DNA of 64,000 nt from the NCBI GenBank assembly GCA_026874595.1, contig CM049312.1, positions 31,375,456 through 31,439,455 of the forward strand, written 5' to 3'. This document shows, in pieces, positions 41,203 through 51,946 of the stretch (its first letter is position 1; every line of letters starts with the position of its first letter). Source of the stretch: Sipunculus nudus. Its lineage: Eukaryota; Annelida; Sipuncula; Golfingiida; Sipunculidae. Both the position numbers and the translations under genes were made by a program. A model generated the notes under the pieces. It searched no databases and had not been told where the DNA came from. It saw nothing but the letters and a program-made list of their open reading frames with translations.

Positions 41203-41690
41203 GGGCCTTTACACAGTATGACGACCTTTGTGCCTCCTGTGTGCTACCATAAAATTTACCAGGTCGTCGTTGGAGGCTCAAAGAAGGCAGGATGGTCGCC
41301 TGGGTCGTTCAAAGGTGGTACACAGGAGGTTCAGACGTCGCCATGGACGCCATGGTCGCCGTGAATTTTTGAACATGCTCAAAACAGTAGCACAAAGGTC
41401 GCCGAGGAGGTTGGTTGCTCAAAGGTGGCTCAAAGGAGGCAGAAGAGAGGCACAAGCATTGCCGTAGTTGTAGAATGGAGGCAGAGTGGTCGCGCTGGTG
41501 GCACAGGGGAAGCAGAGGGAAGGCAGGCATGAAAATGCCCTAATGCTGCATTTTGGGAGGTTCAAGGGAAGCACAAGTATCGCTGAAACATATATGGAGC
41601 ATTTACACAGAAACAGGATTTTCTGGGGTTAGGCTTCCATTGAGCATCCTAGTCATTTTTTGGTTGCTCAAAGGTGGCACAAAGGGGCCT
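41203..41690. repeat. Low-complexity block of GGTCGCC / GGTGGCTCAAAGG words
   Basis: A GC-richer block in an AT-rich region built from loosely repeating purine-rich words (caaaggtggc, gaggcag, ggtcgccg). The phrase ggggcctttac stands at the left edge and ggggccttta at the right edge as direct repeats. The open frames on both strands come from the repeated words and match no family I know. Confidence 0.6.
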
Positions 41691-42086
41691 TTATCTTTCT
41701 ATTGTCACCATTATTTCAAATGATTTGTCAGGATTTTCCATTATAAGAAATATAAAACACTATCTTGGTAATCCGACTTTACCATCTCGGTTTTGACATT
41801 GTCCACCTGGTTTCATGTAAAGCGTGCTTTTAAAATGAAAAAAAAAAAGATCAGCTCAAAGATATATCCTTCAAGGTAACATAGTCCTACGTTTAATGAT
41901 ATATGTCATGGGGTCAATAAGTCTTAATCAATGTATATTTTTAAACCTCGATCAGGTGGGAATGTGTTATGCTAGTTGCCTCCGCCAATAGAGTATACGT
42001 TCATTCCCGTTCGTGTGTGTATGTGTGTGTGCGTTAATAACATAACTTGATTCTTTGTGTTGGTCCTGCTTCTTCCCCGGATGCTG

Positions 42087-42336
42087 CAGCGTCATCAAAA
42101 CATATTCACAAATGTACGGTCAATTATACCAGAATGAACCTGGGATTACGGGCCAAAAAATAGGTGAATGCCTCATATCCCGCCGCATCAGATTGACCGG
42201 CCATTTTCAGGTCACGGTCGAGTGCCCAGCACCTCGGATTGGCGAAGTCCAATGTGTTCGCAGAGCGTTTTTGAAGCTTTTGCTTTCATGGCGGAGGCAT
42301 ATGTATACATTTGGATGGACATTTCTAGTTAATTAG
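42087..42336 (+). CDS. Possible extra 3' exon or chance open frame
   Basis: After the acceptor-like gatgctgcag the sequence stays open for 82 codons (SVIKTYSQMYGQLYQNEPG ... ending WTFLVN, then TAG). It is GC-richer than its flanks and carries CPAPRIGEVQC. The phase would match a splice from 37,159, and a different frame would match a direct splice from 36,496. I recognise no domain, so this may be an unrelated frame. Confidence 0.2.
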
Positions 42337-43281
42337 TTGGTGCTTTGAGTTGTATTTACTCAGATTTACTCAAAATGATATCGATGAAACCTGACGATAA
42401 GGATTAGGGTAACAGCCACGGAATAATCCATTAATTTTTTGGGAAATTCTGGATCACCATAATATTTTGAATTGAAAGGATTCTTTTCAGGATGGAGATG
42501 TTCTATGAGCCGACAAAGGGACTGTCCTTTCATGTGTGTCAGTGACCGACTTTTTTCTAGCGTTCACCTTATTTGTGAACCGTGCACGCACGACAATGTG
42601 TCGAATCATGACTGTTTATAACGACCATGGCGGAGGACCTTGCATACTAAATTTATAGTGCGTAATTGCTGTGAATGTAATGATTGCAGAGAAACGCAAG
42701 ATCCCACTTTCTCTCAATTCAGCCAAAGATCAAGTGTAAACCTGTTAAATCTGTATATTTATATATAAACAATGTATTTAAAAGTGTATTTAAATTAAAA
42801 GTGTTGGTTGCCCATAAAACAAGTTTGAGCGCTCACTTAACATCAATCAGTTTGATGAAAATGTGGTGCCATTAATCTACCCTGCAATTTCGGAATGTGC
42901 CTCGTGGCGCCATCTGCTGTTGAAACAAAGTTTGGGCATCTATATTCTGGAACATTAACATTTATCTTCTCGTGATACAAAATGTTGTTTAAACGCAGAG
43001 GCCGGTGTTACGCTTTTGTGAACGGGAACATGGTCAAATATTTACACCTCCACGTGACCGATATAGCGTCGCAATGTAGTTCCCCCAGTTTTACGACATT
43101 AAAAAATAAATAAATTATATTCTTTATTACCGTTATATAATGCATGTTGTCAGCGTATGATCTATACTTGCTCCATTGCCTTAATTATTGTATTTTTCGA
43201 ATGCCAAGCGATATGGCTCGCGTTTGACTGGAAATACTGCTGTGCGCACATTGATTGGCAAGAGGTCTAGCTGTCCCCTTC

Positions 43282-43821
43282 ATAGACTGGTACCCTGCTC
43301 TATTATGGCCCTCAGCCAAGCATAGAGACAGGCGTACACCGTATCTTAAGAATTCCCAGTTGAAACTCCTGACTTACCTGTAGACTGGTTCCAACCCCAG
43401 TAGACACGCTCATACCGGTTGTCATGGACGTTCACGCGATCCTGGTTTATTATCCGTAAACTTTTCATATAAAATAACTTTCTTTAGTTATTTCTATTTT
43501 TTTTAATATTGAAAAATGAGTTGTTTCACAAAAATTGAATGATGGATAAATAGATAATACGGTATACTGAATCTTTGATATTCCACTGTACGTAGCAGTG
43601 ATTAATTATTATTATCTATTAATCTAATCATTAATGTCACACTTAATGTACAGCCAACTTTTGGTAACTTCTCTGAGCAAACGAAATGCTTATTTTTATC
43701 ATATATAATAAATTCTGGAGTTTGAACCAGTCTACCGGGAGTCCAAAAGATGGCGTTGTACGCCTGTCTCTATGATTGGCCAAGAGCAGCGGTGCCATAA
43801 TAGAGCAGGGTACCAGTCTAT
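43282..43821. mobile_element. MITE-like element with long terminal inverted repeats
   Basis: The ends ATAGACTGGTACCCTGCTC and its inverse at 43,803-43,821 are inverted repeats that extend inward for about 100 bp: both arms share the ctattatggc, agagacaggcgtac and tagactggtt blocks. The sequence ccccttc lies directly outside each end (43,275-43,281 and 43,822-43,828), consistent with a target-site duplication, and the direct identity can be extended to 11 bases as ccccttcatag. No open frame of note: non-autonomous, about 540 bp. Confidence 0.85.
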
Positions 43822-44770
43822 CCCCTTCATAGAAGAGATCTCGAATGTGAAGAATGACGTGAGGAGTACATGTTGTTTCATACGTTAACACTAGATGACG
43901 CTAGGATCAAAATAACCATTTCAAGAACTTAATGGTCATCATATTAACAGGGGTTCTAAATCTGCAAGTGCGATCTTGGGTCTTTTAGTGATTGGATTAT
44001 CCCTGTAAGTGTTGAAAAAAAATGCAGTATTTGAACTTTTATTGTTATTCTATATTTAATAAGTAAATTTTGGGGGAAAAATTGTATTCCAATTGAAACA
44101 AAAATGAAACAATTTCATATTTTAAACGCATACAATATTAAATGTGTACTGATGTTCAGCTAGTTCGTGCCAGTGTATACAAGACAAACGGGGATTGCAG
44201 ACCCGCGCCCTTTTCAGAAAACAGCTTGTGCTTTCATCTGGGGATTAAAGAAGGAACTACATTTTTGTATTTTAGACCCTGTGAATTATAGATTCTTTAA
44301 TCCGCACCCCCTTTAACTTCGAATACTCGGCTATCATGCATACGGGGCTTGTGTAAAGCAATCGAATTAATTTTACTGTACTGTTTAAGCTACATATCTG
44401 GAGATACATACATACATACACACACATTCTTACATAGCGACCTACATATAGACTCTTTCGCTTGTATATGATATCCTCGCCCCGAATAGTTATGATAAAA
44501 AAGCAACAACTAAGAGCATAGAAAATAACCTTTAATAAGCATAAAACACAAACCATGTATTAAACAGTCCAACACCTGTAAAAAGGCATACCCAAAACAC
44601 TTATTTAGGAAGTATTATATAAGACCCCGAGGTAAGCAACAGAAGAAAAATAAAACTATAATCAAAAGAATAGAATAATGAGAAAACATTGTATGGCGTT
44701 TTGCGTTTCCCGTGCCCTGTTAATGCTCTCTGGTTCCGTTTAGCAGACGATGACGTCATGATGACGTCAT

Positions 44771-44854
44771 TTAGTTGTCGATGTGGAACCGGAAGCTGGC
44801 GTCTTGCTTGTACGTGTCGTCATGGTCGAAGCCGTCGATCCGCAGGCGGTTACA
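44771..44854 (-). CDS. AbfB gene, last coding exon
   Basis: The acceptor is ttttattttag|TGTAAC. It encodes CNRLRIDGFDHDDTYKQDAS then FRFHIDN and TAA. It completes lobe 3 of repeat 3, ending right after the QDASF motif, so the protein ends where the third trefoil should close. A possible poly(A) signal (ATTAAA on the minus strand) lies near 44,532. Confidence 0.93.
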   Translation of the reverse strand, partial: CNRLRIDGFDHDDTYKQDASFRFHIDN

Positions 44855-47800
44855 CTAAAATAAAAAAAAAATATGATTTGAGTTTGTTTGTTTGTTTGCT
44901 GATGTCTGGAAAGTATCATATATTTTAGTTTCCCTTTATTGTCTCAGAAATGTATAAAATTAAAGCTGTCCTGAAGTGGTAATCGTTTTCTTGAATAACT
45001 TAAAATCTGACCAAAAGAATTAATTAAAAAAAACATGTTCAAGTGCCCGTATCTCTGTACCATAATTACTATTTTTCAGCGCCGGTAAAGTGCTGCCCGG
45101 ACTAATGAGTGGGATAAAACATTTCCCAGAGCTTCCTTTTTCTTCTTTAAATGCATTTCTGCCACTCATTTAGGGAATGTTCAGTGCAATATGTTCCCTC
45201 ATTAAGGAACAGGTGCAATTTGGCAACAGAGTGATACTAAAAATGATCTTTAACGGGGTCTGTTCCGTTATTTTAATATCAATTAACTAAAGATAGTATT
45301 TTTTTAATGAAAATAGACCTGAAAACGCCGGCCCCACGGTACATACACTGTTAATTTGGTTTATACCCACATACATGAATAGTTAACGTGGCGGCCCACA
45401 AAAAATAATCCAAAGACACACAACAACGACATCTGGCGGCAAGTCACAGGAACCAGAGGTTTGCATGTTTGGTGTTTTGCAACTGGTGGTCTTTCCAATT
45501 GCGAACACATGCCACCACCCACCTACGGTTGCATGGTTTTTTTTTTGTGGACGTGGACGGATGTGCCACGTTTACTAACAGTTTGAAGATATACAATCTC
45601 ATACATCCGTCACAGAAAGGTTATAAACATACGTCATGACAGGAATTACTTACAGTTCATTAATATGTAAACAAGAACAACCTGAGGTCACGTGACTTCT
45701 ACACATAAGTGAGATGACTTTAAAACCAACGGGGTACCTTTAAATAAGACTATTGTTATTGACGGTAAATCCCGCACTTGTTTATCAGCGCCATCTTGTG
45801 TCCATTTAGTGAAACACAAAACGTTTGAGTATTAAAGGCATTAAAACTGGCGAATTCCTTTGTATATTCTTATACATTTGAGTGGATCGCCAACATGAAT
45901 ACATAAAGCTTGACTACGTTGAGTTGAAATATGATTAAAGTTAACGATTAATCGAAAAAAATAAATATGTTAAACTTCTAAATCTTTCGAAGTTTAAATA
46001 TTAGATGGCGCTGATAAGCACTTGCGGTAGTTACCGTAAATAATAATCTTGTTCAGAGGTAATCCATGTACTTACGTAGTGGCGGATATAGTGGTTGGGG
46101 AAGTTGTATGATTCAAAGGACACGGTGTCGTCATACCAGACGTTTTCCCTCAGGTTGAAAGTGGCGTCATCCATGTAGGAGTCGGCATTCTGACAGTTAT
46201 CTCTGTCCTCCAGCCACAGCTCGTAGTTGCTGTGACGCAGAAAGTGTCCTGGCCGGTCGTACGACTCCAGGCTCACTGCAAAACGAGAAGAATTATTAGC
46301 AAGTCTAGATATGTGGTTCATGCACATTCAGGGGCATCATATGTTAATGAAACAGAAATGGCTCACACTGTTCATGTTAATGACATAGAGTGCTAAAGGT
46401 TGGCCGTACAATGCACTCCAGCCTAACTGTTTATCAAAATGACTTTTAAACGTTTTTTCTGGAATAATGAAACTGACATGCACTGGCTTTCACAAGCTTT
46501 CAGGCTGGATCACTGCGGGTCACGAACATTACTAAATATTTTCTCGAACAGACAAGTTTATTTCAAGATTTATGAGGCGCACAATGCCAAAGCCAGATCC
46601 CGCCAGCCGAGAAAGGGTCGATCCTAGCCGAGTTAATCTGACATTTCTAAAGATAAAGTAAACCAACTCTCGCAACTTGATATAAGTGCGATTTTTAGAA
46701 ACGATCAACCCCTAATAATCTATATTAACACTTTTCAAGGCCAAATATTAAGCGCTTACATTTTATTACTTCCTATATTTTTTGGAATGAAAATGTTTGC
46801 GCGAGCGAAATGCCCCCGCCCCCTCCCCTCCCAAATCTATCCCTCACTTCATTAGAAATTTATCAAATATACATGTTAAAAAAAAATTATAAATGTGTGG
46901 TTCATTAGAGTAATACACATTAGTGTTGTTCGATGAGAACGAGAAACACTTCTGAGAAAACTATAAATACCTTATCCAATTGTTCAAGCGATAACATAGT
47001 TCTTTCGATCTATTAAATAGATGAACTTTTTCTGAACTAGTTAATGTGGGAAAAATTCGTGCAATTTAGGAAAGTTATAGGCATTTTATGCAACGTAAAA
47101 TGTGTTTACAATTTTACAATTTGGTGAAGTGTAAAACATTTTTTGACAAAAATCCAAAGCTATAAACATTCCTTAGAATTAGTGATATATTTCAATTTCT
47201 TTACCCTGAATAACTGCCTTTCATGGTATTTAAGATTGATAATAAATGTAATTTTTGTGTGTATATTAACACCAAGGCATACCATTTAAACCTCCAGGTA
47301 TGTGTAGGACAAATGAGACTATTTATACTATTTATGAGACTATTTATACTTACCTGTGCCTGGTTGTTTGTTGACACCCGGGAACACCATCACGAACCTA
47401 TTGACCTCCTCTGAGGTGTGGGCCTCCTTTTCATCATTGAAGCTCATTCCAGTATCCGGAAAATTGTAGGATCTTATCACAGCGGGCCCTGGTATAAAGG
47501 ATGCAATGTCGACATAATAGTAATAATAATAATAATAATAATTATTATTATTAATATGATTTATTTATTTATTTATTATATGGCGAATTTACAATTACAA
47601 TGTTAACAATGTTAAAATGCGCACACATGGTTTAAAAATAAAATGAATAAATAAAATGAAATAAATTAAATAAATACAATCACTTAAGGTACACACTAAA
47701 AATTTCTTAAAATTTCAATACCAGTTAAAAACTAAGTGTAAAGACCAGATCTGAATGATAAACTGTACGCTGTAAATAAGTATGACTTAAGACGTGATAT

Positions 47801-49533
47801 AAAAGTTTTGTAGCTAGCTAAGTCTTTGATTGCACTTTGCAGAGTGTTCCAGAGAATTGGCGCAGCAACTGCATAAGCTCTCTTCCCTTACTCCTGCTGG
47901 CACTCAATAGATATGATGCATTTCATTAGAATGCTGTGTCAGGGAGGATTGCTGTGACGAATTTTTAAACAGCCGGAGTACAAAACTGTGTATAATATTG
48001 AAAATATTGAATACGACGCTGAACCCAACTGTGCTATCATCCATCTGAGATGATAGGGCTAGTATTGTCCAGTTACTTTGTTTAAATGGCTAATGCCAAT
48101 ACTTCAGGAGACTGTTAAATTGCAAACGATTGCAGGAACATTTATTGATTTCAACCTGATCTACTGATGCTGCTATTCTACTACACGCTTTATGTAATTT
48201 TTATAAAATAAAGAGAAACCTTTTTACGTAGGCCAATTGATCACCCAAAAATTTAAGATATATAGAATATTACCTATTAAAGTAAGAGTCAGGGAAAGAT
48301 AATGAAACTGATTTTAAATGGGCAAATTTAGCATTCTTATTTTATGTATTCACCGCCCGGTCCAGTCCCGTCGAGGCAAATTCTGTCGAAATCTTATTTA
48401 CATCATCCTTTTAATTTGTTTAGGCCTTGCAGTTCAAATTGTACACTGTTTAATCATGTAAAATCCTGTTAAGGTCAAATTTCACTTTACTGTTTTACTT
48501 TTTCCAGATCCGTCCAGGTCATATTTTACTTTTCTGTTTACTAGTACAGACCTGCGGTGATCATATTGTACTTCCCTTTTTATTTTGTAAAGTTCTATGG
48601 AGGTCACATTGTCCCTCAATCTCGAGGTCATTTTGAACTTCCTTGTCAAAACCATTTTGTACTTAATTGTTGAGGTCACATTTTCTTCACTGTCAAGGTC
48701 CTATGCATTTCACAATTAAGCCATATTGTACTTCACTATCGAAGTCATATTGTACTTAACTGTCGAGGTCATATGTAAATCACTGTCGAGGTCACATGTT
48801 TTTAAACATCGAGGTCACGTGTGATATAATTAACTGTCGAGGCCACATTTATTTCACTGCCGAGGTCATATATACTTCCCTGGCGGGGTCATGTGTACAT
48901 GAACTGTACTGTGGAGGCCATATGTACATCTGTTGCTGAGGCCATATGTAACTTCCGTCGAGGCTATATAAACTTCACTGTCGAGGTCAGGTATACTTAG
49001 TTGTCAAAGTATTTGTACTTTACTGATTTACCTTGCACGGTTCTGAAGCAGCAGTCCTCGTGGAACGAGTCAGACCCGTCGTCCTCGTCAATCCGGACCC
49101 TGTCACAGCAGTGACGGACGAAGTGGCCGGGGAAGTTCAGGGACTCTAAGGCCATGTATCCATCCGCGAACCTAAAATATAATATCATTGGACCGTTAAC
49201 AACATTAAAGTCTTCCTTGAACATTTAAAAAGGAATTAACACGTTGCGGCAGTATTTGCTTGTTCTAAAAAGAGCGATATCAGAAGTTTAGAATAGGAAT
49301 ATGAAGTTGTATGTTATGAAGTTGTATACTTAGATACCGGCAATCCTCTGTTCATCGCATTCAATTATTAGGCAATATTTAAATTATAGAAATAAAAGTA
49401 TATGCTGGAACTAACACCCTCAGATACCCTTAAAATGTAGTTTTTAGTGGATCTTATGTGTTAAGATTACTATTCAGCATTTCAACAAACACAGACTCAA
49501 AATGAAAGTCAAGCCATCACGAAAGCTTCTTTT

Positions 49534-49603
<70 letters not shown>

Positions 49604-51666
49604 TTATGGAGACAACCGCCTTCATTTTTTAATGCTAACTTAAATAAGTATCTGGACATCTGTAAAATTACATTCCGGTTTCGTTCTACGTGACAGGGCA
49701 GTATCACACGCTTTTTCTCATTGTATATCCTTGCGTTAACCAGGCCCGGTAACTTTACTTCACCTGCGGGCCCTGGGTGCGTAATCATGCAGCCCCATTG
49801 CTGGGCTGACCACCGAGCAACCCCCGAAAGGCACACTCGTTTGTGAGTGAATCAGGACTGTTAGGTACAGTTTCCCCATTAAGCCTGCAGACCGCTCACC
49901 CTGGGTGGGTCCGACCGTGAAAAATCTCACCGCCTCGGATGAGATTCGAACTCACGATCCCCCGGCTTTGAGCCTTGTGTTCTACCCCTGAGCCACGACA
50001 AAAGAGAGATGATTGGGGCATGCCATGAAACATGTTATGTATACCAACCTGTTATCAGCTACCACGAAGCTAGCGTCCTGGGCGATACAGTAGGAGTTGC
50101 GACAGTCACAGGGATGTTCAGCGTACAGGTCATTCTCAAAGTGACGGAGGACTTTGTCAGGATGACTGTATGGGGACAGGGACACGGACTCTGACGTCCC
50201 GTCAAGGCCGGGCCTGATCAGATAGAACTGGTCTCCTCTGTTCTTCATCCAGGCCTCATAGTCGTCCTCAAGGTCGAACTTCTTCTCCGGATAATTCTTT
50301 GACTGCAGGAAGTAAGGACCTTTTAGAGAAAAAAAAACTAATGTCAAGCTTTTAGAGACAGTTTATGTTATGTTTTCTAGTTTATTTCTGAATTTATTAA
50401 TTCAGTCATTTTAGCATTTTTAATTGACTATATGGTAATGGATTATAATTTTAAGAAATAAATTTTAAAATTGCCAACCCATTCCGACGTTTGTAGTCAT
50501 GTCAGTCTCCTTAATTATTACGTCCGAATAAAATAAGATTTGATTGAATAGTATGTTTTTAACTGACAATATGTAGGTGTGTGCGTAGGTATACGAACGT
50601 ATATGTTTATATACGTATACGGATTTGTATGTATGAAAGTATACATAAATTGGAAAACCTGCTTTTCAAAGAGCTGAAGCCCTACTTGGAAAAACACTTT
50701 TTTTGAAAATAACTATTGGAAAATTTTTAAATGTGATGATTTGCTGTCTACAGATCATGAACCATATTTCAAGATATTTGTATATTTCTGTATATTCCGA
50801 TAAACCATGCAGGGCTATATTTTGCCAATGATGGCGTGTTAAATAAAATATCACAATGACTCACCGTCGACCAGTCTGAAGCTGGCGTCGTCATGGAACA
50901 GTTCTAGGTTACCTTCTTGGCTCTCATCAGAGATACGGAGCCTCCATTCGCAGTGACGTATAAAGTGGCCGGGGAAGTTGACGGATTCAAAGCAGTAGTA
51001 ATCAGGGGTCCACAGTCCCCGGTGTACTCTGAATGTGGCGTCCTGGGCGAAGTTGTCTGGGCTCCTGGCCTGGTGCTGGTTCTCGGCCGCCAGGAAGTAT
51101 TCAAAATGGCGGAGGTAGGTGTCAGCACGGTCGGCCGACTTGAAAGAGATTGTGCCGCTGTCTCCCGTGAGACCGGGAGAAATAATATTGAAGCGACGAC
51201 CCTTTGTCCCAAGCAGAACCTCACCCTCCATGTTGACCTCCAGAGTGTGCTGAGGAAAGTTTTTTGATTGCACCTTGAGGGGACCTGTACAGGCAACAAA
51301 ATATAGTGATTGATATTACAGCCTGCGCATTAAAGCATAATGACAAATATCTCCAGAGAGCATGCGCACTGCTCTCAACGATCGATCGCGTTGTCCGGGT
51401 CACGTGAGAGAGAGTTGCGGGTTTTATTTTTAAAAGGTGGAATTAAATACAATCCAGAGGCTCCGACAGGAAACTCGCCTCGAAAGATAAATGGTGTTCA
51501 TTGCCGCTGACAGTTAGCGCTTGTGATATGAGGAGGTTGACTCATTATAACATTTTTATCTTTCCTACTAAAATATACTATATTACAAATTGTGATTATA
51601 GAGAACCTCAAGAAGAATATTTGGATAACAGTAATCACAGGCGCTCTTCATTAGGGTCTTGCAGAT

Positions 51667-51722
<56 letters not shown>

Positions 51723-51946
51723 CACTTCATTTACCACAGTAGAATTACAAGTGTAGCGTGTTTGGGTAAGCATTAAAAGAAATAATGTTCTTTTGGGAAT
51801 AACCCGTTATATCCATGAATTGCAGAAAGGCTGAACGAAACGATACTGATAAGAAAAGCTTTAACATTCACCACAAGAATAATTTCTACTCACCGTCCCA
51901 TATTGAGTGTGCCATGGTTGAAGATGACGTAAGTTGGAATCAGTAC
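44771..51946 (-). CDS. Three-repeat AbfB-domain (CBM42-type beta-trefoil) protein, complete coding gene
   Basis: Coding exons in transcript order are 51915-51894, 51284-50865, 50319-50049, 49171-49032, 47488-47354, 46275-46076 and 44854-44771. They sum to 1,272 nt, or 423 residues plus stop. The protein is three AbfB repeats of about 140 residues (roughly 9-147, 148-284 and 285-423). Each has three trefoil lobes; lobes 2 and 3 carry the (F/Y)xRHxxxx(L/V) and (Q/D)DA(S/T)F motifs, while lobe 1 is divergent. In fungi AbfB is the arabinofuranose-binding module attached to a GH54 enzyme; no catalytic domain is present here. The ATG has an in-frame TGA nine codons upstream in the same exon, which fixes the start, and MAHSIWDG is not a signal peptide, so the product looks cytosolic or non-classically secreted. 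Phase-1 introns bound the repeats. Inferred role: a lectin-like glycan-binding protein. Ligand unknown. Confidence 0.93.
46076..46275 (-). CDS. AbfB gene, repeat 3 lobe 2 and start of lobe 3
   Basis: The acceptor is ctcgttttgcag|TGAGCC and the donor is CTAC|GTAAGT. It encodes SLESYDRPGHFLRHSNYELW, MDDATFNL and VSFESYNFPNHYIRHY, ending in phase 0 in the middle of the lobe-3 motif. Confidence 0.95.
47354..47488 (-). CDS. AbfB gene, repeat 3 lobe 1
   Basis: The acceptor is ctttataccag|GGCCCG and the donor is CACAG|GTAAGT; symmetric phase 1, 135 nt. It encodes PAVIRSYNFPDTGMSFND, an acidic segment and FVMVFPGV, the most divergent lobe, lacking the RH and DA(S/T)F motifs as do the first lobes of the other two repeats. 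A LINE tail and an (AAT)n tract lie just upstream in the intron. Confidence 0.92.
47517..48110 (-). mobile_element. 3' end of a non-LTR retrotransposon (LINE, CR1/L2-like)
   Basis: On the minus strand from 47,885 to 47,732 the frame reads RAYAVAAPILWNTLQSAIKD followed by SYKTFISRLKSYLF and a stop. This is the hallmark C-terminus of CR1/L2/Rex-type ORF2 proteins (A-x-A-P-x-LWN-x-LP ... F+-x-LK-x-LF). Upstream sequence to about 48,110 is frameshifted and has stops. After the stop come TTTATTTA-like and (ATT)n repeats, typical of such 3' tails. It lies in the AbfB intron between 47,488 and 49,032, same strand as the gene. Dead, 5'-truncated copy. Confidence 0.85.
48480..49010. repeat. Degenerate minisatellite, about 25-35-bp unit
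   Basis: Words of the form (a)ctgtcgaggtcatatgtac recur some fifteen times with drift (gtccaggtcatatt, gtcgaggtcacatg, tggaggccatatg). It lies in the AbfB intron between 47,488 and 49,032 and ends just before exon 49032-49171. Confidence 0.75.
49032..49171 (-). CDS. AbfB gene, repeat 2 lobe 3
   Basis: The acceptor is atattttag|GTTCGC and the donor is CAAG|GTAAAT. It encodes FADGYMALESLNFPGHFVRH and an acidic stretch RIDEDDGSDSFHEDCCF. The usual DA(S/T)F is replaced by DCCF, so the conserved aspartate is kept but the next two positions are cysteines. Confidence 0.94.
49532..49602. repeat. (TA)n microsatellite at a SINE tail
   Basis: About 70 bp with one AA interruption, abutting the 3' end of the SINE at 49,603-50,000. 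Confidence 0.97.
49603..50000 (-). mobile_element. tRNA-derived SINE, near full length
   Basis: Read on the minus strand, it begins near 49,998 with a tRNA-like head: GTGGCTCAGGGGTAGAAC (A box) followed by GAGTTCGAATCTC (B box). A body of about 300 bp follows (acggtcggaccc, cactcacaaacgagtg, gggcccgcaggtg) and ends at a (TA)n tract at 49,532-49,602, as expected of a microsatellite-like 3' tail. It lies in the AbfB intron between 49,171 and 50,049, in the same orientation as the gene; its head ends only about 50 bp from the coding exon. Confidence 0.88.
50049..50319 (-). CDS. AbfB gene, repeat 2 lobes 1-2
   Basis: The acceptor is ttctctaaaag|GTCCTT and the donor is AACAG|GTTGGT. It encodes PYFLQSKNYPEKKFDLEDDY, an RPGL turn, VLRHFENDLYAEHP, a cysteine-rich insert CDCRNSYC and AQDASFVV. 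Ends with two leftover bases, so this repeat is split by a phase-2 intron that repeat 1 lacks. Confidence 0.94.
50865..51284 (-). CDS. AbfB gene, exon carrying the whole of repeat 1
   Basis: The acceptor is gcctgtacag|GTCCCC and the donor is GACG|GTGAGT; 420 nt with phase 1 at both ends, so a complete 140-residue repeat sits in one exon. It begins PLKVQSKNFPQHTLEVN. Lobe 2 has YLRHFEYFLAAENQ ... QDATFRV and lobe 3 has NFPGHFIRHCEWRLRI ... HDDASFRL. Confidence 0.95.
51670..51719. repeat. (CT)n microsatellite
   Basis: About 50 bp of pure CT in the 600-bp first coding intron of the AbfB gene. Confidence 0.97.
51894..51946 (-). CDS. AbfB gene, exon with 5' UTR and start codon
   Basis: An acceptor after a T-rich tract (ttttttctttgacag) begins 31 nt of 5' UTR. 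Then ATG (51,915-51,913) encodes MAHSIWD plus one base before GACG|GTGAGT. The UTR has TGA in frame with the ATG. Because the exon begins with an acceptor, at least one more non-coding 5' exon must lie upstream; I could not place it. Confidence 0.88.

Larger units (their letters stand above)
37164..43281. other. Mostly non-coding, between the two genes
   Basis: Contains a (TA)n tract, the GC-rich repeat at 39.3 kb, the low-complexity block at 41.2 kb and two weak exon candidates. Otherwise AT-rich with chance frames. Confidence 0.55.

Noticed and set aside
49925-49998. tRNA gene on the minus strand
   Set aside because: The head has A and B boxes but is joined to a repeated body present in three copies, so it is a SINE head.
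50904-51299. Open frames overlapping the repeat-1 exon in other frames and on the plus strand
   Set aside because: Shadows of the AbfB exon, which is the only frame with the family motifs and matching splice phases.
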